Assembly: GCA_003427395.1 (NCBI GenBank)
Contig: BFEA01000386.1
Span: 374,905 to 407,515 of the forward strand
Reading direction: 5' to 3'
DNA length: 32,611 bases
Origin: Chara braunii
Taxonomy: Eukaryota > Streptophyta > Charophyceae > Charales > Characeae
Of the stretch, positions 17,690 to 27,198 are shown in pieces; position 1 is the first letter of the stretch, and every line of letters begins with the position of its first letter. The position numbers and the translations under genes are program-made. Under the pieces are notes generated by a model. It searched no databases and was not told where the DNA came from. It saw only the letters and a program-made list of their open reading frames with translations.

Positions 17690-19474
17690 CTACGGCGGGT
17701 CCACTTGTTCCTGTAAAGACAAAAAAAGATCAGCAAGGCATCGGGCTTCATCCTCCTCCCACGTCTCATCCACATCAGTGTCCTCATAGATGAAGGACCC
17801 TGATGACGCAAACTCCACAAAAAGATCCATCGAGAAAAAGTGAAGACTTATCTTCATCAGAAGGTGAATTGGCACTGTTGGAATGAGCTGCTACTTCCAT
17901 CTCTCTCCAGTCTAGTTTTTTTAACTAGAGCCGCCTGAAGATATGTGAGGCATAGTGGACAATCCTTGAGGAAGTGGTCCCCCTCACATCTCAGGCAGAC
18001 TCCCTTGTCCTTCCTCTTCCTCCAAACTCCCTCCTGGATCCTGAGTGCATGCTAGGGGAAGGTGGAAGGATCAAGGGGGTCAGTTGGCCAACGGACGTCA
18101 TGTGGTAAAGCTACTCTCTGGGTTGTAGAGGAAGAGGCACGTCCCTTTCCTTTCCCCTTACTACTGGTTGGTGCTTTTTGGTTGGGGCCTTGCCCTTAGT
18201 CAAGCCCATCAAAGCATCAGTTAGGGCAAAAACAGCAGGATCTGCAGCAGATGAGGAAGAAGATGAGGAAGAAGATGAGGAAGCAGATGGACGGGTCCCA
18301 CCCTGGGATGCTGCATCATCATCTGAACTAGAAGCTGCAGCAAAAAGGGCACCCTTCCTCCTTCTACGCCCCTTTGAGGAGGGTCCCTTCCTTCCTTCAA
18401 AAGGTGTTTCCTGGACATGGAGTTTAAACTCCAGGGCTGCTCTGCCAAAGGACCGCCGAACCTTATGGCCCTGAGAGAATAGAGCAAGTTGGTATTGCTC
18501 AGGCGCTGCCCTAAGGAAATGAATGAGCAGATCCTGCTCACTCATCTCCAACCAGGAGTCGATGTTAAACTCTCAAAGATGGAGTACAGTTTGGACAAGG
18601 AGCCATCAAACTTTTTCTGGCCCAGACGCACAATTCTATCTGCTTCTTTTCTGGCCTGCTCCTTGTCTGCAAAACGGTCTTGCAGTGCCTGCAGGAAACC
18701 AGCCACCCCCAGCCTCTGCGCTCAATCAGACATTTCTATCCCTTGCTTGCTGGAGGTGGAGGTGCACCATTTCAGTGCAGTCCTCTCCAAACGAGCAAGG
18801 ATGGCACTCACGTTCACATCCTCATCACATTTGAATCCACTTAGGTAGGTTCGTTGTGCAGTGACCCAATCTGCAACGTCCATCTTTGGGTCCCCGCCAA
18901 AGAACATGGGTGGAGGGGTCAGCTTGGGCTGCTGCATATCAAATGGAGATGAGGGTTGTGAAGCGGCTGTTCACTTGGGTGTAGAAGGAGGGGATGTGGG
19001 TCTGGGTTGTGAGGGTTGCTGGGGTCCCGCTTGAGAGGCCCCAAGAGATGGAAGAATAGTCAGGGTGGTTGGGATATGCAGATGGGTGAAAATCTTATCC
19101 AATTTGGAAGAGATGTCATCCAACTTTTTAGAAGAAGTTGAATGTCTAATTTCCAACTTGGTAATCCTCTCGTCCCAATTAGTAAAATAGGACCGGTGAA
19201 TGTCATCCTGCAAGAGGATGACCTCAACCATGTCCTTATTGAATTGACTGGACGTTCCACTCACCCTGATTTTCGTTATGTCTGCCAAAAGAAGCTTTCG
19301 TCTAGTTTCCTCCTGAGCTGCTTCATCTTTCCTTTTCAGCTGGGCCTTCAGAGTTTCAACTGCCTATGCTTGTTTGCAGAGTTTCTCCTCCTTATCACGC
19401 AGTTCAACCTCTAAAGGGTCAATACGAAGCCAAGGCTTCACATCAGAAGCGTCTCCCTTCTTTGAACCAAACAT
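17690..19474 (-). pseudogene. gag polyprotein pseudogene of an LTR retrotransposon (Ty3/gypsy type)
   Basis: Gag would assemble the virus-like particle. Start chosen at ATG 19472-19474 (MFGSKKGDASDVKPW). An N-terminal coiled-coil-like stretch follows (EVELRDKEEKL...), then a Pro/Ser linker. The capsid-like region has MFFGGDPKMDVADWVTAQR, FLQALQDRFADKEQ, FDGSLSKLYSIFESL and DLLIHFLRAAPEQYQLALF. A poly-Ser tract comes from a GAGGAAGAAGAT-type repeat at 18248-18290. A zinc knuckle follows at 17959-17997 (CLRCEGDHFLKDC, spacing C-x2-C-x3-H-x4-C), then an acidic tail ending near 17690. Breaks: three in-frame stops (TAG near 19364, TGA near 18971, TGA at 18722-18724) and frameshifts near 18555, between 18111 and 18005, and near 17870. 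No protease or pol follows on this strand; the Helitron region begins instead. Confidence 0.75.
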
Positions 19475-19502
19475 CTTAAATTTCCCACAATACAGATAAA
19501 TC

Positions 19503-19641
19503 ATAGCTACGCCGGACCGGACCCCGGACCTCGGACCTCTCGGGCCCATCCAGACTTCCGGGAAACCGGAATATTTCGGAATTTCCGGACCGGTCCGGAC
19601 CCCTGGTCCGGATCCTGGTCCGGATCCCCTATACTATCCCG

Positions 19642-19677
<36 letters not shown>
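19503..19677 (+). mobile_element. GGACC-rich retroposon-like element, copy 1, with (A)36
   Basis: Starts CATAGCTACGCCGGACCGGA, continues as CCGGACC/GGTCCGG-rich sequence, and ends in 36 uninterrupted A's (19642-19677). A second copy of the start and body lies in opposite orientation at 21200-21294. A fixed start, GC-rich body and poly(A) tail suggest a short retroposon. The A run is also the complement of a T run after the minus-strand U6-like sequence. Confidence 0.5.
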
Positions 19678-19678
<1 letters not shown>

Positions 19679-19679
19679 G

Positions 19680-19762
19680 CCACTACTACGTCTCAGTTAA
19701 AATGTGTCATCCATGTGTAGGGACCATGCTAATCTTTTCCTTCCAATTTTATTGAATGTCCC
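19680..19762 (-). pseudogene. U6 snRNA-like pseudogene, minus copy
   Basis: Minus-strand sequence begins GGGACATTCAATAAAATTGG (19743-19762), close to the U6 5' region. It continues through AAGATTAGCATGGTCCC (19720-19736) and GATGACACA, then diverges toward the 3' end and runs into 36 T's. Differences within the normally invariant AGATTAGCATGGCCCC core show it is not a functional U6 gene. Confidence 0.7.
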
Positions 19763-19768
19763 AACAGC

Positions 19769-19826
19769 AAGATTAGCATGGCCCCTGCGCCAAGATGACA
19801 CGCATTAATCGAGAAATGGACCAAAT
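19769..19826 (+). pseudogene. U6 snRNA-derived fragment, plus copy, 5'-truncated
   Basis: AAGATTAGCATGGCCCCTGC, then GATGACACGCATTAATCGAG and AAATGGACCAAAT match the 3' half of U6 almost perfectly. There is no U6 5' half and no T terminator (AAAAATAAAT follows). It lies head-to-head with the minus copy; the arms 19704-19736 and 19769-19801 pair at 27 of 33 positions. Confidence 0.8.
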
Positions 19827-20150
19827 CAAAAATAAATAACCCAAAAAGGAGGAGTAGGGGGAGGAGACGATGAGGACAAAGACAAGAAGAGAGGAGGAGA
19901 ACGACAAAGGAGTACAGAAGAAAAAAAAAAATTGAGCCCACTTATGACTTGTTGAATAGTCTTTTTCCCGAAGGACCCCAGCAGTGCATCTGCGAGGGTC
20001 CAACATCTTAAGACAAATTTCCTGTGAGAGTGGAGGAGGCCAGCAATATATGTTCTGGATCCGAAGTCAGGTATGCTGTCCAGCAGTTATGGGTTACAAC
20101 TTACAAGATACAACTACTTGCTCTCGTAGCTCTCTCTTTCTTTTGTTTCA
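19827..20150. other. no gene recognised
   Basis: Purine-rich start (GGAGGAG motifs 19848-19915), then unique-looking sequence leading to the tandem array. Confidence 0.4.
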
Positions 20151-20636
20151 TTTTCTTACGACCAGTGGCCCTAAGGGCCTTGCTCCACTCGTCACTACTT
20201 GCACAAAAGACAAAACATACGGCGGTGTATGGTTCCATGTTCTAGCAGAAGATTCATTCCTTTCTTTTTTTTTTGTTTTCTTTTCCTACGAGCAGTGGCC
20301 CTAAGGGCCTTGCACAAAAGACAAAACATATGGCGGCGTTTGATTCCATGTTCTAGCAGAAGATTCATTCCTCTCTTTTTTTTGTTTTCTTTTCCTACCA
20401 GCAGTGGCCCGAAGGGCCTGGCTCCACTCGTCACTACTTGCAGAAAAGACAAAACATATGGCGACGGCGTATGGTTCCATGTTCTAGCTGAAGATTCATT
20501 CCTCTCTTTTTCTTGTTTTCTTTTCCTACGATCAGTGGCCCTGAAGGCCTTGCTCCACTCGTCACTACTTGCACAAAAGACAAAACATATGGCGGCGTAT
20601 GGTTCCATGTTCTAGCAGAAGATTCATTCTGGTTTT
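20151..20636 (+). repeat. four-unit tandem repeat, ~131-bp period
   Basis: Units start with TTTTCYTACG/C and CAGTGGCCC at about 20151, 20281, 20390 and 20521. Unit 2 lacks about 21 bases present in the others (the CTCCACTCGTCACTACTT part). Each has a near-palindromic GGCCCTAAGGGCC-type core and ends with GTTCTAGCAGAAGATTCATT. Both strands stay open by chance, and 131 is not a multiple of three, so it is not protein-coding. Confidence 0.92.
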
Positions 20637-20907
20637 GCACATTTGGTGAATAGTGGAGGGAAGCCCTGAAAAGCACGTGGTGAGTTGGCCTGCTACTGCC
20701 CAGAAACTCGCGTGCTCAGTGGTCCCATAACTGCTGAAACACGGACCTTAACGTGAATCCACAGCATATATACTTGGCGTGCCATGACCCTCACATGGCT
20801 ATGAGCAGTACTTAGTTCATGGTGAGAAGGCCCTTGCTAATTATCTGCAGGGGCCTCTTGGATAACCCGCAGGGGTTTTCCAGTAAATTATAAGGAATTA
20901 TTTGTTT

Positions 20908-20908
<1 letters not shown>

Positions 20909-20959
<51 letters not shown>
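20909..20959. repeat. (CT)25 microsatellite
   Basis: Uninterrupted CT dinucleotides. Confidence 0.97.
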
Positions 20960-20961
<2 letters not shown>

Positions 20962-21199
20962 GCATGCCAGTGTTCTCACCCATAACAGCGGCTTTTTTTT
21001 TTTTTTGGCGCATCGGTGACCACCGCACCCTTGCGCCGCAGGTGGGAAACAAAACCAAAGTTAGCAGACCCCCTCATAGACTTTCTGGGCCTTCCGGATC
21101 GTTGGTGAGGGCGGTAAAAAATCAGGCACCATTTTTTGGGGGCGACCTAGGGCGTGAACGAACGCCTTGGACCACTTAAATTTTTTTTGCCCGTTGGGC

Positions 21200-21294
21200 T
21201 GGGGCCCACACATCTGGACCGAGATCCGAACCCGGACCCCAGACCACGGACGGTCCGGATCCCTGTCCGGTGGTCCGGATCGTAGCCATGAGAT
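21200..21294 (-). mobile_element. GGACC-rich retroposon-like element, copy 2 (minus)
   Basis: On the minus strand begins CATGGCTACGATCCGGACC, followed by repeated CCGGACC/GGTCCGG motifs. It matches the start of the element at 19503 but is inverted. A shorter A-rich end (CAAAAAAAATTTAAG, near 21190 in complement) replaces the long tail. Confidence 0.5.
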
Positions 21295-22099
21295 AAATAA
21301 AATAAAAATAAAAATAGAAGACAAAAGAAGAAGTTAACAGGAATTGGGTTTTCTCTGCAGTACTCGCCCAATTGCTGTCACCTGACTAGAGAGAGAAATT
21401 GGTTAGAATGAGCAGGTAGGTGCTCAATCTCTGCAGGCCGCTTGTGGGTCAGGGTCAGTTTAGAGTATACTCAACAAAAATCAATTTCACGATTCTCCAT
21501 TCACTGCCCTAACACATCAATGGCATGCAATCACTACAAATCCTGTATTAATAGATTTTAGGATGAAGTTCAAGACTGATTAGTAGCAGACCGTAATTAG
21601 ACAAAGTGACTATTAGTGGCAAACAGGTATCTACAGGTGACCAAGATGCAGCGATTTACTGGGTAACCTATTTCTTGACCTAACCCTACTGACCTCACCA
21701 CTGGATGACCCTATATGCCATACCCAGGGTATGGCGAATTACAAATATCACTGTGACTGACTCAAAACACCAAATCTGACTGTGCGATTTCAAACACAGA
21801 CTGTATACTGAATTGCGATTTACCAGGGACTGACAAAATTGAATTTTGACGAACAGAACTGAAGTTATGACTAACCCTAGCCTGAACAAGCTTCAACTAT
21901 GGCAGCGTAAAATTCAAATTTCCATTATCACTGACAACAAGACCATGAACAATCCAATTCACAGTACTATATCAATCGCAATACTGTAAAGTAGTCACAA
22001 ATGAAAGTTGAGGCAAAAAGAGGGTAAAAAAGGGTTAATAGAAGTCAAAGAAGATAGGTAGGGAAAGTTGGCTATGGCTGTCCCACAATGTGAATTTCG
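21295..22099. other. no gene recognised
   Basis: AT-leaning unique sequence without convincing open frames, possibly internal sequence of the minus-strand LTR element whose PBS is at 22782. Confidence 0.35.
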
Positions 22100-22781
22100 A
22101 TTTTCAACTGTCTACTGACTGACAGACCAAATTTTGCAATTCTAAAAATAGCCCCAGAATCGCCACCCAGAGTAGAGTAAGGAACACACTTACTTCAGGG
22201 ATAACTCTGAAGGGGATGAATGAAGCCCTGGCTATGGCTGTCTCCTCAGACCCATCCAGCCAGTTTATTTTTCTGTTTGCACCCAGTGTTCCCATGTATC
22301 AAACTCTCTGTAACTTGGTGATCATGTAGATCTTCCTGAGGCGCTTCACCCTCAACTGACAGATTCAGTGAATCTAGACTCCCAGATGCTGATAACTGAC
22401 ACACTTAGTGCAGCGCTGCTCCAACCTGCAGTGCGCTGCTTGGAAATTGAGGATCCTAACCCAATTACAAAATCGCAACACCCTAGGGTCACTTCCTTGC
22501 CAATCGCCAGTTCCAGATGAATCGACAAGCTAAAAATAGCCTCCTCAAAGCCTCCCAGGCCTCTGAATCGGCAGGCTAAAAATCACCACTCACTCTTGCA
22601 CAACCCTAAGCAGGAGTGTGTCACCCTCTGTCTAATACTTCTCGCCACACACTTACCACCACCACACTCACTGACGCCAACCATGAAGATGACAAATCCC
22701 CATGAGACTCAACTCGAATATCTCGCCAGTTGATGATAGTTGCTCCAACTCATCAACTACTTCATTGTCTAGATCCAATCA
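22100..22781 (-). mobile_element. 5' leader of a minus-strand LTR retrotransposon
   Basis: Region directly downstream of the PBS on the minus strand. A short open frame starts with ATG near 22295 (MGTLGANRKINWLDG) and ends at about 22104; no gag or pol motif is visible. CTAAAAATAGCC / CTAAAAATCACC segments repeat near 22531 and 22577. Confidence 0.4.
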
Positions 22782-22792
22782 CGCCGATACCA
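22782..22792 (-). other. tRNA primer-binding site (initiator-Met type)
   Basis: Minus strand TGGTATCGGCG begins two bases after the CA end of the LTR (22795-22796), the classic arrangement. TGGTATC plus a G-rich continuation is the form used by plant elements primed by initiator tRNA-Met. Confidence 0.6.
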
Positions 22793-22794
22793 AC

Positions 22795-23100
22795 TGTTAT
22801 GATCCTGGTTGTTTGTTGTCAGTAGACCAACACTCGCTCACATAGACTTCCAGGTATGCTCATGCATACATAGAAGGAAGGCGAGAGGATGGGAGTATCA
22901 CACCGCACAGGGAGAGAGAAACACAGCAAAAGACTAACAATGCGATATGACTGAAAACACTGAGAGTGCAATTCGCTCCACAGAATCCTCACAACCTGTC
23001 ACAAAGGAGTGTCGAGTAGATCACATCCAGGAAACAATGAACCAAAGATAGCTTGCACACAATATTCACACTGTTTATTAAACTCGGAGTATCAAAATGT
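22795..23100 (-). mobile_element. LTR, 3' part (minus strand)
   Basis: Read on the minus strand it ends GGATCATAACA, directly before the PBS. A polyadenylation signal AATAAA lies at 23074-23079 in the same sense. The outer (5') end of the LTR was not found and may extend beyond 23100 into the CAGCGC-rich region. The matching second LTR is not recognised in the window. Confidence 0.5.
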
Positions 23101-23119
23101 CAGAATAACCCCAGTACCA

Positions 23120-23151
23120 TGGTGCGCTGCTCAGAAATGAGCAGCGCACCA
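23120..23151. repeat. perfect 14-bp hairpin with a GAAA loop
   Basis: TGGTGCGCTGCTCA (23120-23133), GAAA, then TGAGCAGCGCACCA (23138-23151). All 14 pairs are Watson-Crick. GAAA is a GNRA tetraloop if transcribed from this strand. Confidence 0.9.
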
Positions 23152-24017
23152 GTAACCGCTATTACTACCCCTGAGCCCCTGAAACATCAAGCGCCACCCA
23201 TATACTGCCTCCAGAGGGAAACGCCACCCCGAAACAGGTCTCTAAGGCCAAGCAACTCTCAAAGGATGAAGAAGAAGACCAGCGCCACAATATCTGATGA
23301 TGATGAAGTGCCAAAAGACTTCCCCGATGGAAGTCTGTAGCAGCGCCACCACTCCTGACAAACATGATCTCTGAGGAAGACAAGCTGCAGCTATGGCTGC
23401 AGCGCCAAACACTCTGACACCCTACTCCGGAGGAGGGTTCAGCAGGGCACCAACTTCTCTCGCCTCCGGCAGAGTCCAGATAGCTCAGACCTCTGAATGG
23501 CCCCGCATGTTGTCAGAGTCCAGCGTCGGTCCCAGCTATGATCGACACTCCGCAGGTCCAGCTATGTCCGTCTTCTCCAACGCTGAAGCTGTCACCACTT
23601 CCAGTTCATGCGCTGCACAGCAGCGACGTACACGGTACCAACTGCCAAAAGTCCCGAACCGTCTCTCCTAAAACTATTCATAGTCTACCCTAGCCTAGAC
23701 AAGACCTAGACCGGACTGGTAGGACTGACCGGTACCGTTTCAGTTTCGGCCTCCCGACCTCTACCTACCCGGCTATAGGCTATAGGACCGTCTATCAGCA
23801 TTGGCCTTTAGAGCCTGTCTGTCCTAGGGGTAGCCCGGGCCTGCTATTTGCAGTTAGGGTAGCTGTAGGAAACTTCAGTTAGTACGGGCCTGTATTTTCC
23901 CGAATTTACAGATATGTCCCTCACGAATTTTCCCTACAGGTAGGTCTCTCGGTTAGCCCTCAGCCAAACAAAATTTACAAATCTAGCCTACCTATGGTAC
24001 AGCCTCGAGTCGTCGGG
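23152..24017. other. no gene recognised; CAGCGCC motif cluster, then LINE 3' region
   Basis: CAGCGCCA or close variants recur near 23189, 23280, 23341, 23399 and 23521. Plus-strand open stretches look compositional. From about 23690 to 24017 the sequence is probably the 3' untranslated part of the minus-strand LINE. Confidence 0.4.
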
Positions 24018-24836
24018 TCACCAGCGGCAGCAAACAGCAAGTCGTTGCAGAGTCCTGTACTCATTAGCCTGTTCCAGATGTTGCTGGCTTTGCCTCCTCA
24101 CCCTCTTCCATTGTGCTCGCAGATCGGTTTCGATTAGGGTGAGGAGTATCTCCTTTGCCTCCTGTTTGTGCATTGACCGCTTTTCGATGGTGACTTGGCA
24201 TCTTCGTTTCCAAATTGTCCAGAGGCTATATTGTCTTATCAGCTGGAACATGTGCTTCTCAAATGGTTGCCATTGGCTTGGGAGGTTGAGTCCCATCAGT
24301 AGGGTGGTCGAGGATAACGGAAAGGGAGCCTGTGAGAAGTAGCTCCAGATGGTCTTGGATTCCTCCCAAATACTGTTCGCCTCTGCGCATGCCAAAAGGC
24401 AGTGCAACAATTTCTCCGGGGTCCCTGCTTGGCATACTGTGCACAAGGCGTTGGCCGGGTCCCTCTGGGCCTGACGTCTTCTCTCGTTTAGCCATGCGTT
24501 CACCGGAAGGGCCACATGAGCTATTAGCCACTTCATACTTCTGACTCTACCCAGGCGTATTGTGTTGATCAATGCCCATGGTATTTTCGGTAGTTGAATT
24601 TTGCACATCGAAATTGGCCAGGATCGTAACACAACTGAAAAAGTGCATAAAAAATCGGCAAAGTTGGGGCACTTGGAAAATCTTGTGACATCCAGTACCC
24701 CCCTTAGGTTTGGTAGGACGAACCTTTCAGCAGCCTCCTTGCACAGCCACAGATTCAGTATGGCTGGTGCCCAAACTGGTGGTTTAAGTTGATCTGGGGG
24801 GTATAAGGAACATTTCCGAGCTTCAATTGAGGGTTT
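24018..24836 (-). pseudogene. LINE ORF2 C-terminal fragment with zf-RVT domain
   Basis: Open minus frame from after a TAG at 24837-24839 down to a stop at 24018, 272 codons without interruption. The upstream part (PPVWAPAILNLWLCKEAAER, PFVLPNL-like) is the region after the RT. Then comes the reverse-transcriptase zinc-binding domain: RSMKWLIAHVALPVNAWLNE, followed by C-x2-C-x9-H-x4-C (CTVC...HCLLAC, about 24385-24443), and the terminal helical segment with SLWTIWKRRC. The same terminal segment is in the LINE piece at 3093-3335. The RT catalytic part is absent (5' truncation is usual for LINEs). No poly(A) tail was recognised in the complement before 23690. The frame is intact, so this may be a younger copy than the one at 3 kb. 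Confidence 0.75.
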
Positions 24837-24948
24837 CTACTTTGAACAGCATATCACAATTCAACTGACTCTCTGAATAAATAGCCCAGTGCCATGAGCT
24901 CTAACAAAGCTGCTAAAGCCTTTTTTTTCTTTTTTTTTTCCAAAAAAC

Positions 24949-25009
24949 AGTCCCTCTAGTGTTAGTGGTGCTGGTAAGAGCAGACACCACTAACACCTTG
25001 AGGAGAGAC
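24949..25009. repeat. long imperfect hairpin with a perfect 12-bp core
   Basis: GTGTTAGTGGTG (24959-24970) pairs perfectly with CACCACTAACAC (24985-24996) across a 14-nt loop. Flanking AGTCCCTCT and GAGGAGAGACT extend the stem with bulges. Confidence 0.8.
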
Positions 25010-25199
25010 TCCATCTATTGGTGGGGAGCATCACATGCTGGAAAGCTGCTAAAGCCTCTTAAGGCAATCCGCTAAAGAGATCTGTTTGATCTTCATAAAC
25101 GCAAAAAAAAAAGAAAAAAAAAAGTGCTGGATCTATCTGGCCAAAAAAAAGACAAAAAAAAAAGAAGCAAGAGATCACAGCCCATAGTTGAATGCCCAC

Positions 25200-25403
25200 C
25201 TGCTTTTGTAAGGCCGCAATATGGCTGCTCGAAGCTTGGACCTTGAAGGCTCCTCCTCCTCTACTCCCCTGTTTCTTGTTTTGGTTCATCTGCTTGTTTT
25301 TGCTATCACTCCTCTCCACATTCCCTTTTATAATGCCATTCACATCAGCATCTTCTTTATCATACTCAGCCAAGCAGGTCTGCAGCTGAGTAATAGTCGC
25401 TGC
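25200..25403 (-). CDS. candidate host-gene exon D (68 codons, phase 0/0)
   Basis: Minus strand. Acceptor TTGTTGCAG|GCAGCG (exon starts 25403) and donor AAAAGCAG|GTGGGC (exon ends 25200). Length 204 bp, open throughout. The peptide begins AATITQLQTCLAEYDKEDAD, has a Lys/Asn/Gln-rich low-complexity centre and ends SSSHIAALQKQ, a helical register that would continue into another exon. The intron side downstream is full of A/T runs. It is in line with exons C, B and A (27.3, 29.1 and 31.0 kb), all minus strand and phase 0. An isolated gag fragment is the alternative. Confidence 0.5.
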
Positions 25404-25562
25404 CTGCAACAATGTTAAACCATCAGTACACGGCCTCAGCCTTGCAGCAAAATAACTTGTCCCCACAAGAAGTAAAAGGCGGGCTCGGGGCAGGGTCGGA
25501 GCGTCAGAAGGTTTTCAATTTTTTGGGCTCATGTCAAATCCGCACGTCCCAAAAACCAAAAC

Positions 25563-25930
25563 AAGCTTTGGCCGTGATTGCAGTTGGATACACTTTTTGG
25601 AGTACTACATGTGAGCCTGCCCTCAGTGAGGGCACTTCGGCAGAAGGAAGAACACGGGGAGCACGACTGTCAGACAAGAAAAAGAACAAAAAAAAAGAAA
25701 ACAAACCAAGCTTTAGGCATGAAAGTGGTTGGATTCATTTCAACGGCTAGTGTGAGTATGCCCTCAGGGAGGGCGTTTTTAGCACGAGGTGCGCTGCCTT
25801 GCTGGCAGCGAAAGGAGGAAAAGAACAAAAGCAGAAAAAAAGAAAAAACAGCAACGTTTCCCTCTCCCCGTAATAGTGGTCAGATGCATTCTGGAAAGTG
25901 ATCACTTGAGTATGGCCTCCACGACGTCCT
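25563..25930 (+). repeat. three-unit degenerate ~145-bp tandem repeat
   Basis: Units start at AAGCTTTGG (25563), AAGCTTTAGG (25708) and AACGTTTCC (25853), exactly 145 bp apart. Each has a GTTGGAT..CA-type middle and a GAGYATGCCCTC-type stretch; units 1 and 2 end in an AAAGAACAAAA..AAGAAAA run. Confidence 0.75.
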
Positions 25931-26770
25931 TCCATGACATCATTGATCTCTGGCTTGTTTGTTCCTTTCTTTCCCTCCCCCCCCCCACCCCCCCTTTCAG
26001 GTAGACTGTCGGCACCAGTGCCACTTCCGAAACTCCCACTGCAGGTACCCTCACGCAGAACGCTGGGAAAATAGTGGCGCGCAGTGGGCAGGTAGGTTCG
26101 GGATTCTAGGTGTGGGTGGACTGGTGGTTTAACAGTGTAATAGACGACGGTAAACATTCAAGAAGAAGGAACAAACTTACAAAAGACTAATTAGATAAAA
26201 TATAAGGACGGGGCACATGAAAAGAGGGCAAACATCAGTTGTTATGTCTGGGAACTGTGGTCTGATTACAAAGACATGGGCAAACTTCTGGCCCCTCTTT
26301 TCCCCTATGAAAATGTGACAAAATCACAAAATAATGGATGGATTCCAATGGAAGTATAGCAAAACCACAAACTTTAGGCAATGGTGGTGGTAGGCAGGTC
26401 AGGCAACAACTATCTTATTGCTAAACAATACGACCAGGTGATGCAAGCAGAGTCCTATGCAGGGGAGTAGGATTCTAAATACCATGCCGGAATAAGAGAG
26501 GTTCCAAATGCCGGCATGGTTCTTGGGATAAAAGAGGTGCCAAAAACTTCGAATGTATTTTCTTCAAAGAACGATGCCAAAAATTTCTGGCCGCTCTTTC
26601 TCGGCTGCAAGAAAATCACACAATGATGGGTGTAAGCTTCAGGCAACTTCAAACAATGTTGCCTACCACACATTCTAGCATGCCACATAATAGAACATGT
26701 ATAGCAGCATCGGGCGGAAAGGCAAATACAAACTCAACGAATCCCGGCCCAACAATACACCTTGCCAACA
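25931..26770. other. no gene; diverged direct repeat at 26283-26345 and 26576-26632
   Basis: Both blocks share AAACTTCTGGCC/AAATTTCTGGCC, CTCTTT, then GAAAATCACA(A/C)AATGATGG-like sequence. A C-rich run (25978-25996) and otherwise unique sequence fill the rest. It would be intron between exons C and D. Confidence 0.5.
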
Positions 26771-26990
26771 AAATCTAGTCAATCAATCAATCAATCAATC
26801 AGTCAGTCAGTGGGTCAGTTGGCCAGTCGGCAAGTCAGTCAGTCGTCTGTCAGTCAGTCCATACTTCTGTCTGTTTGTTTGCCCATCCGTCTACCCATTC
26901 GTTTGTTCACCCATTTTCCTGCCCACCCGTCCATCCCTCCGTCTCGCTGCCCGCCTGCCTGCCTGTCTGCCCATCTGTGTGTCTCTTCCT
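26771..26990. repeat. decayed tetranucleotide microsatellite
   Basis: Starts as (AATC)n, passes to (AGTC)n, then CCGT/CTGT/CCAT variants, keeping a 4-base period for ~220 bp with progressive base changes. Confidence 0.85.
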
Positions 26991-27198
26991 CTTAGTCAGG
27001 GTCCACTAATTCTGTGGTAATTTGCAGTTAGCATGAGACTGGGGAGTATGTGAACCACAACCTTGCTGAATGAGCTGGCTCCCTCAGGTGCTCCAGGATT
27101 TCTTTTAGTTAAGTCGAAAGAAAAGGATAAGTACTCCGGTTGCCACAGAAAAGCAAAAAGCTCAAGTTCACTGCACAAACAATGAGTTCGAACTTGAC

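Noticed and set aside
17916-17934. CTAG-flanked hairpin as Helitron 3' terminus
   Set aside because: CTAGTTTTTTTAACTAG is a short palindrome, but the hairpin is not placed upstream of a CTRR end, and the sequence lies within the gag pseudogene.
19769-19826. Functional U6 snRNA gene
   Set aside because: 5' half and Pol III T terminator missing.
20195-20615. Simultaneous long open frames on both strands of the 131-bp array
   Set aside because: The repeat unit is not a multiple of three and both strands being open reflects shared unit composition.
20151-20636. CRISPR-like array
   Set aside because: Repeat covers the whole period with no unique spacers, units are 109-131 bp, and the context is eukaryotic.
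23393-23671. 92-codon plus-strand frame (Ala/Ser/Pro-rich)
   Set aside because: Could be coding, but no motif or splice sites stand out; composition matches the CAGCGC-rich repeat around it.
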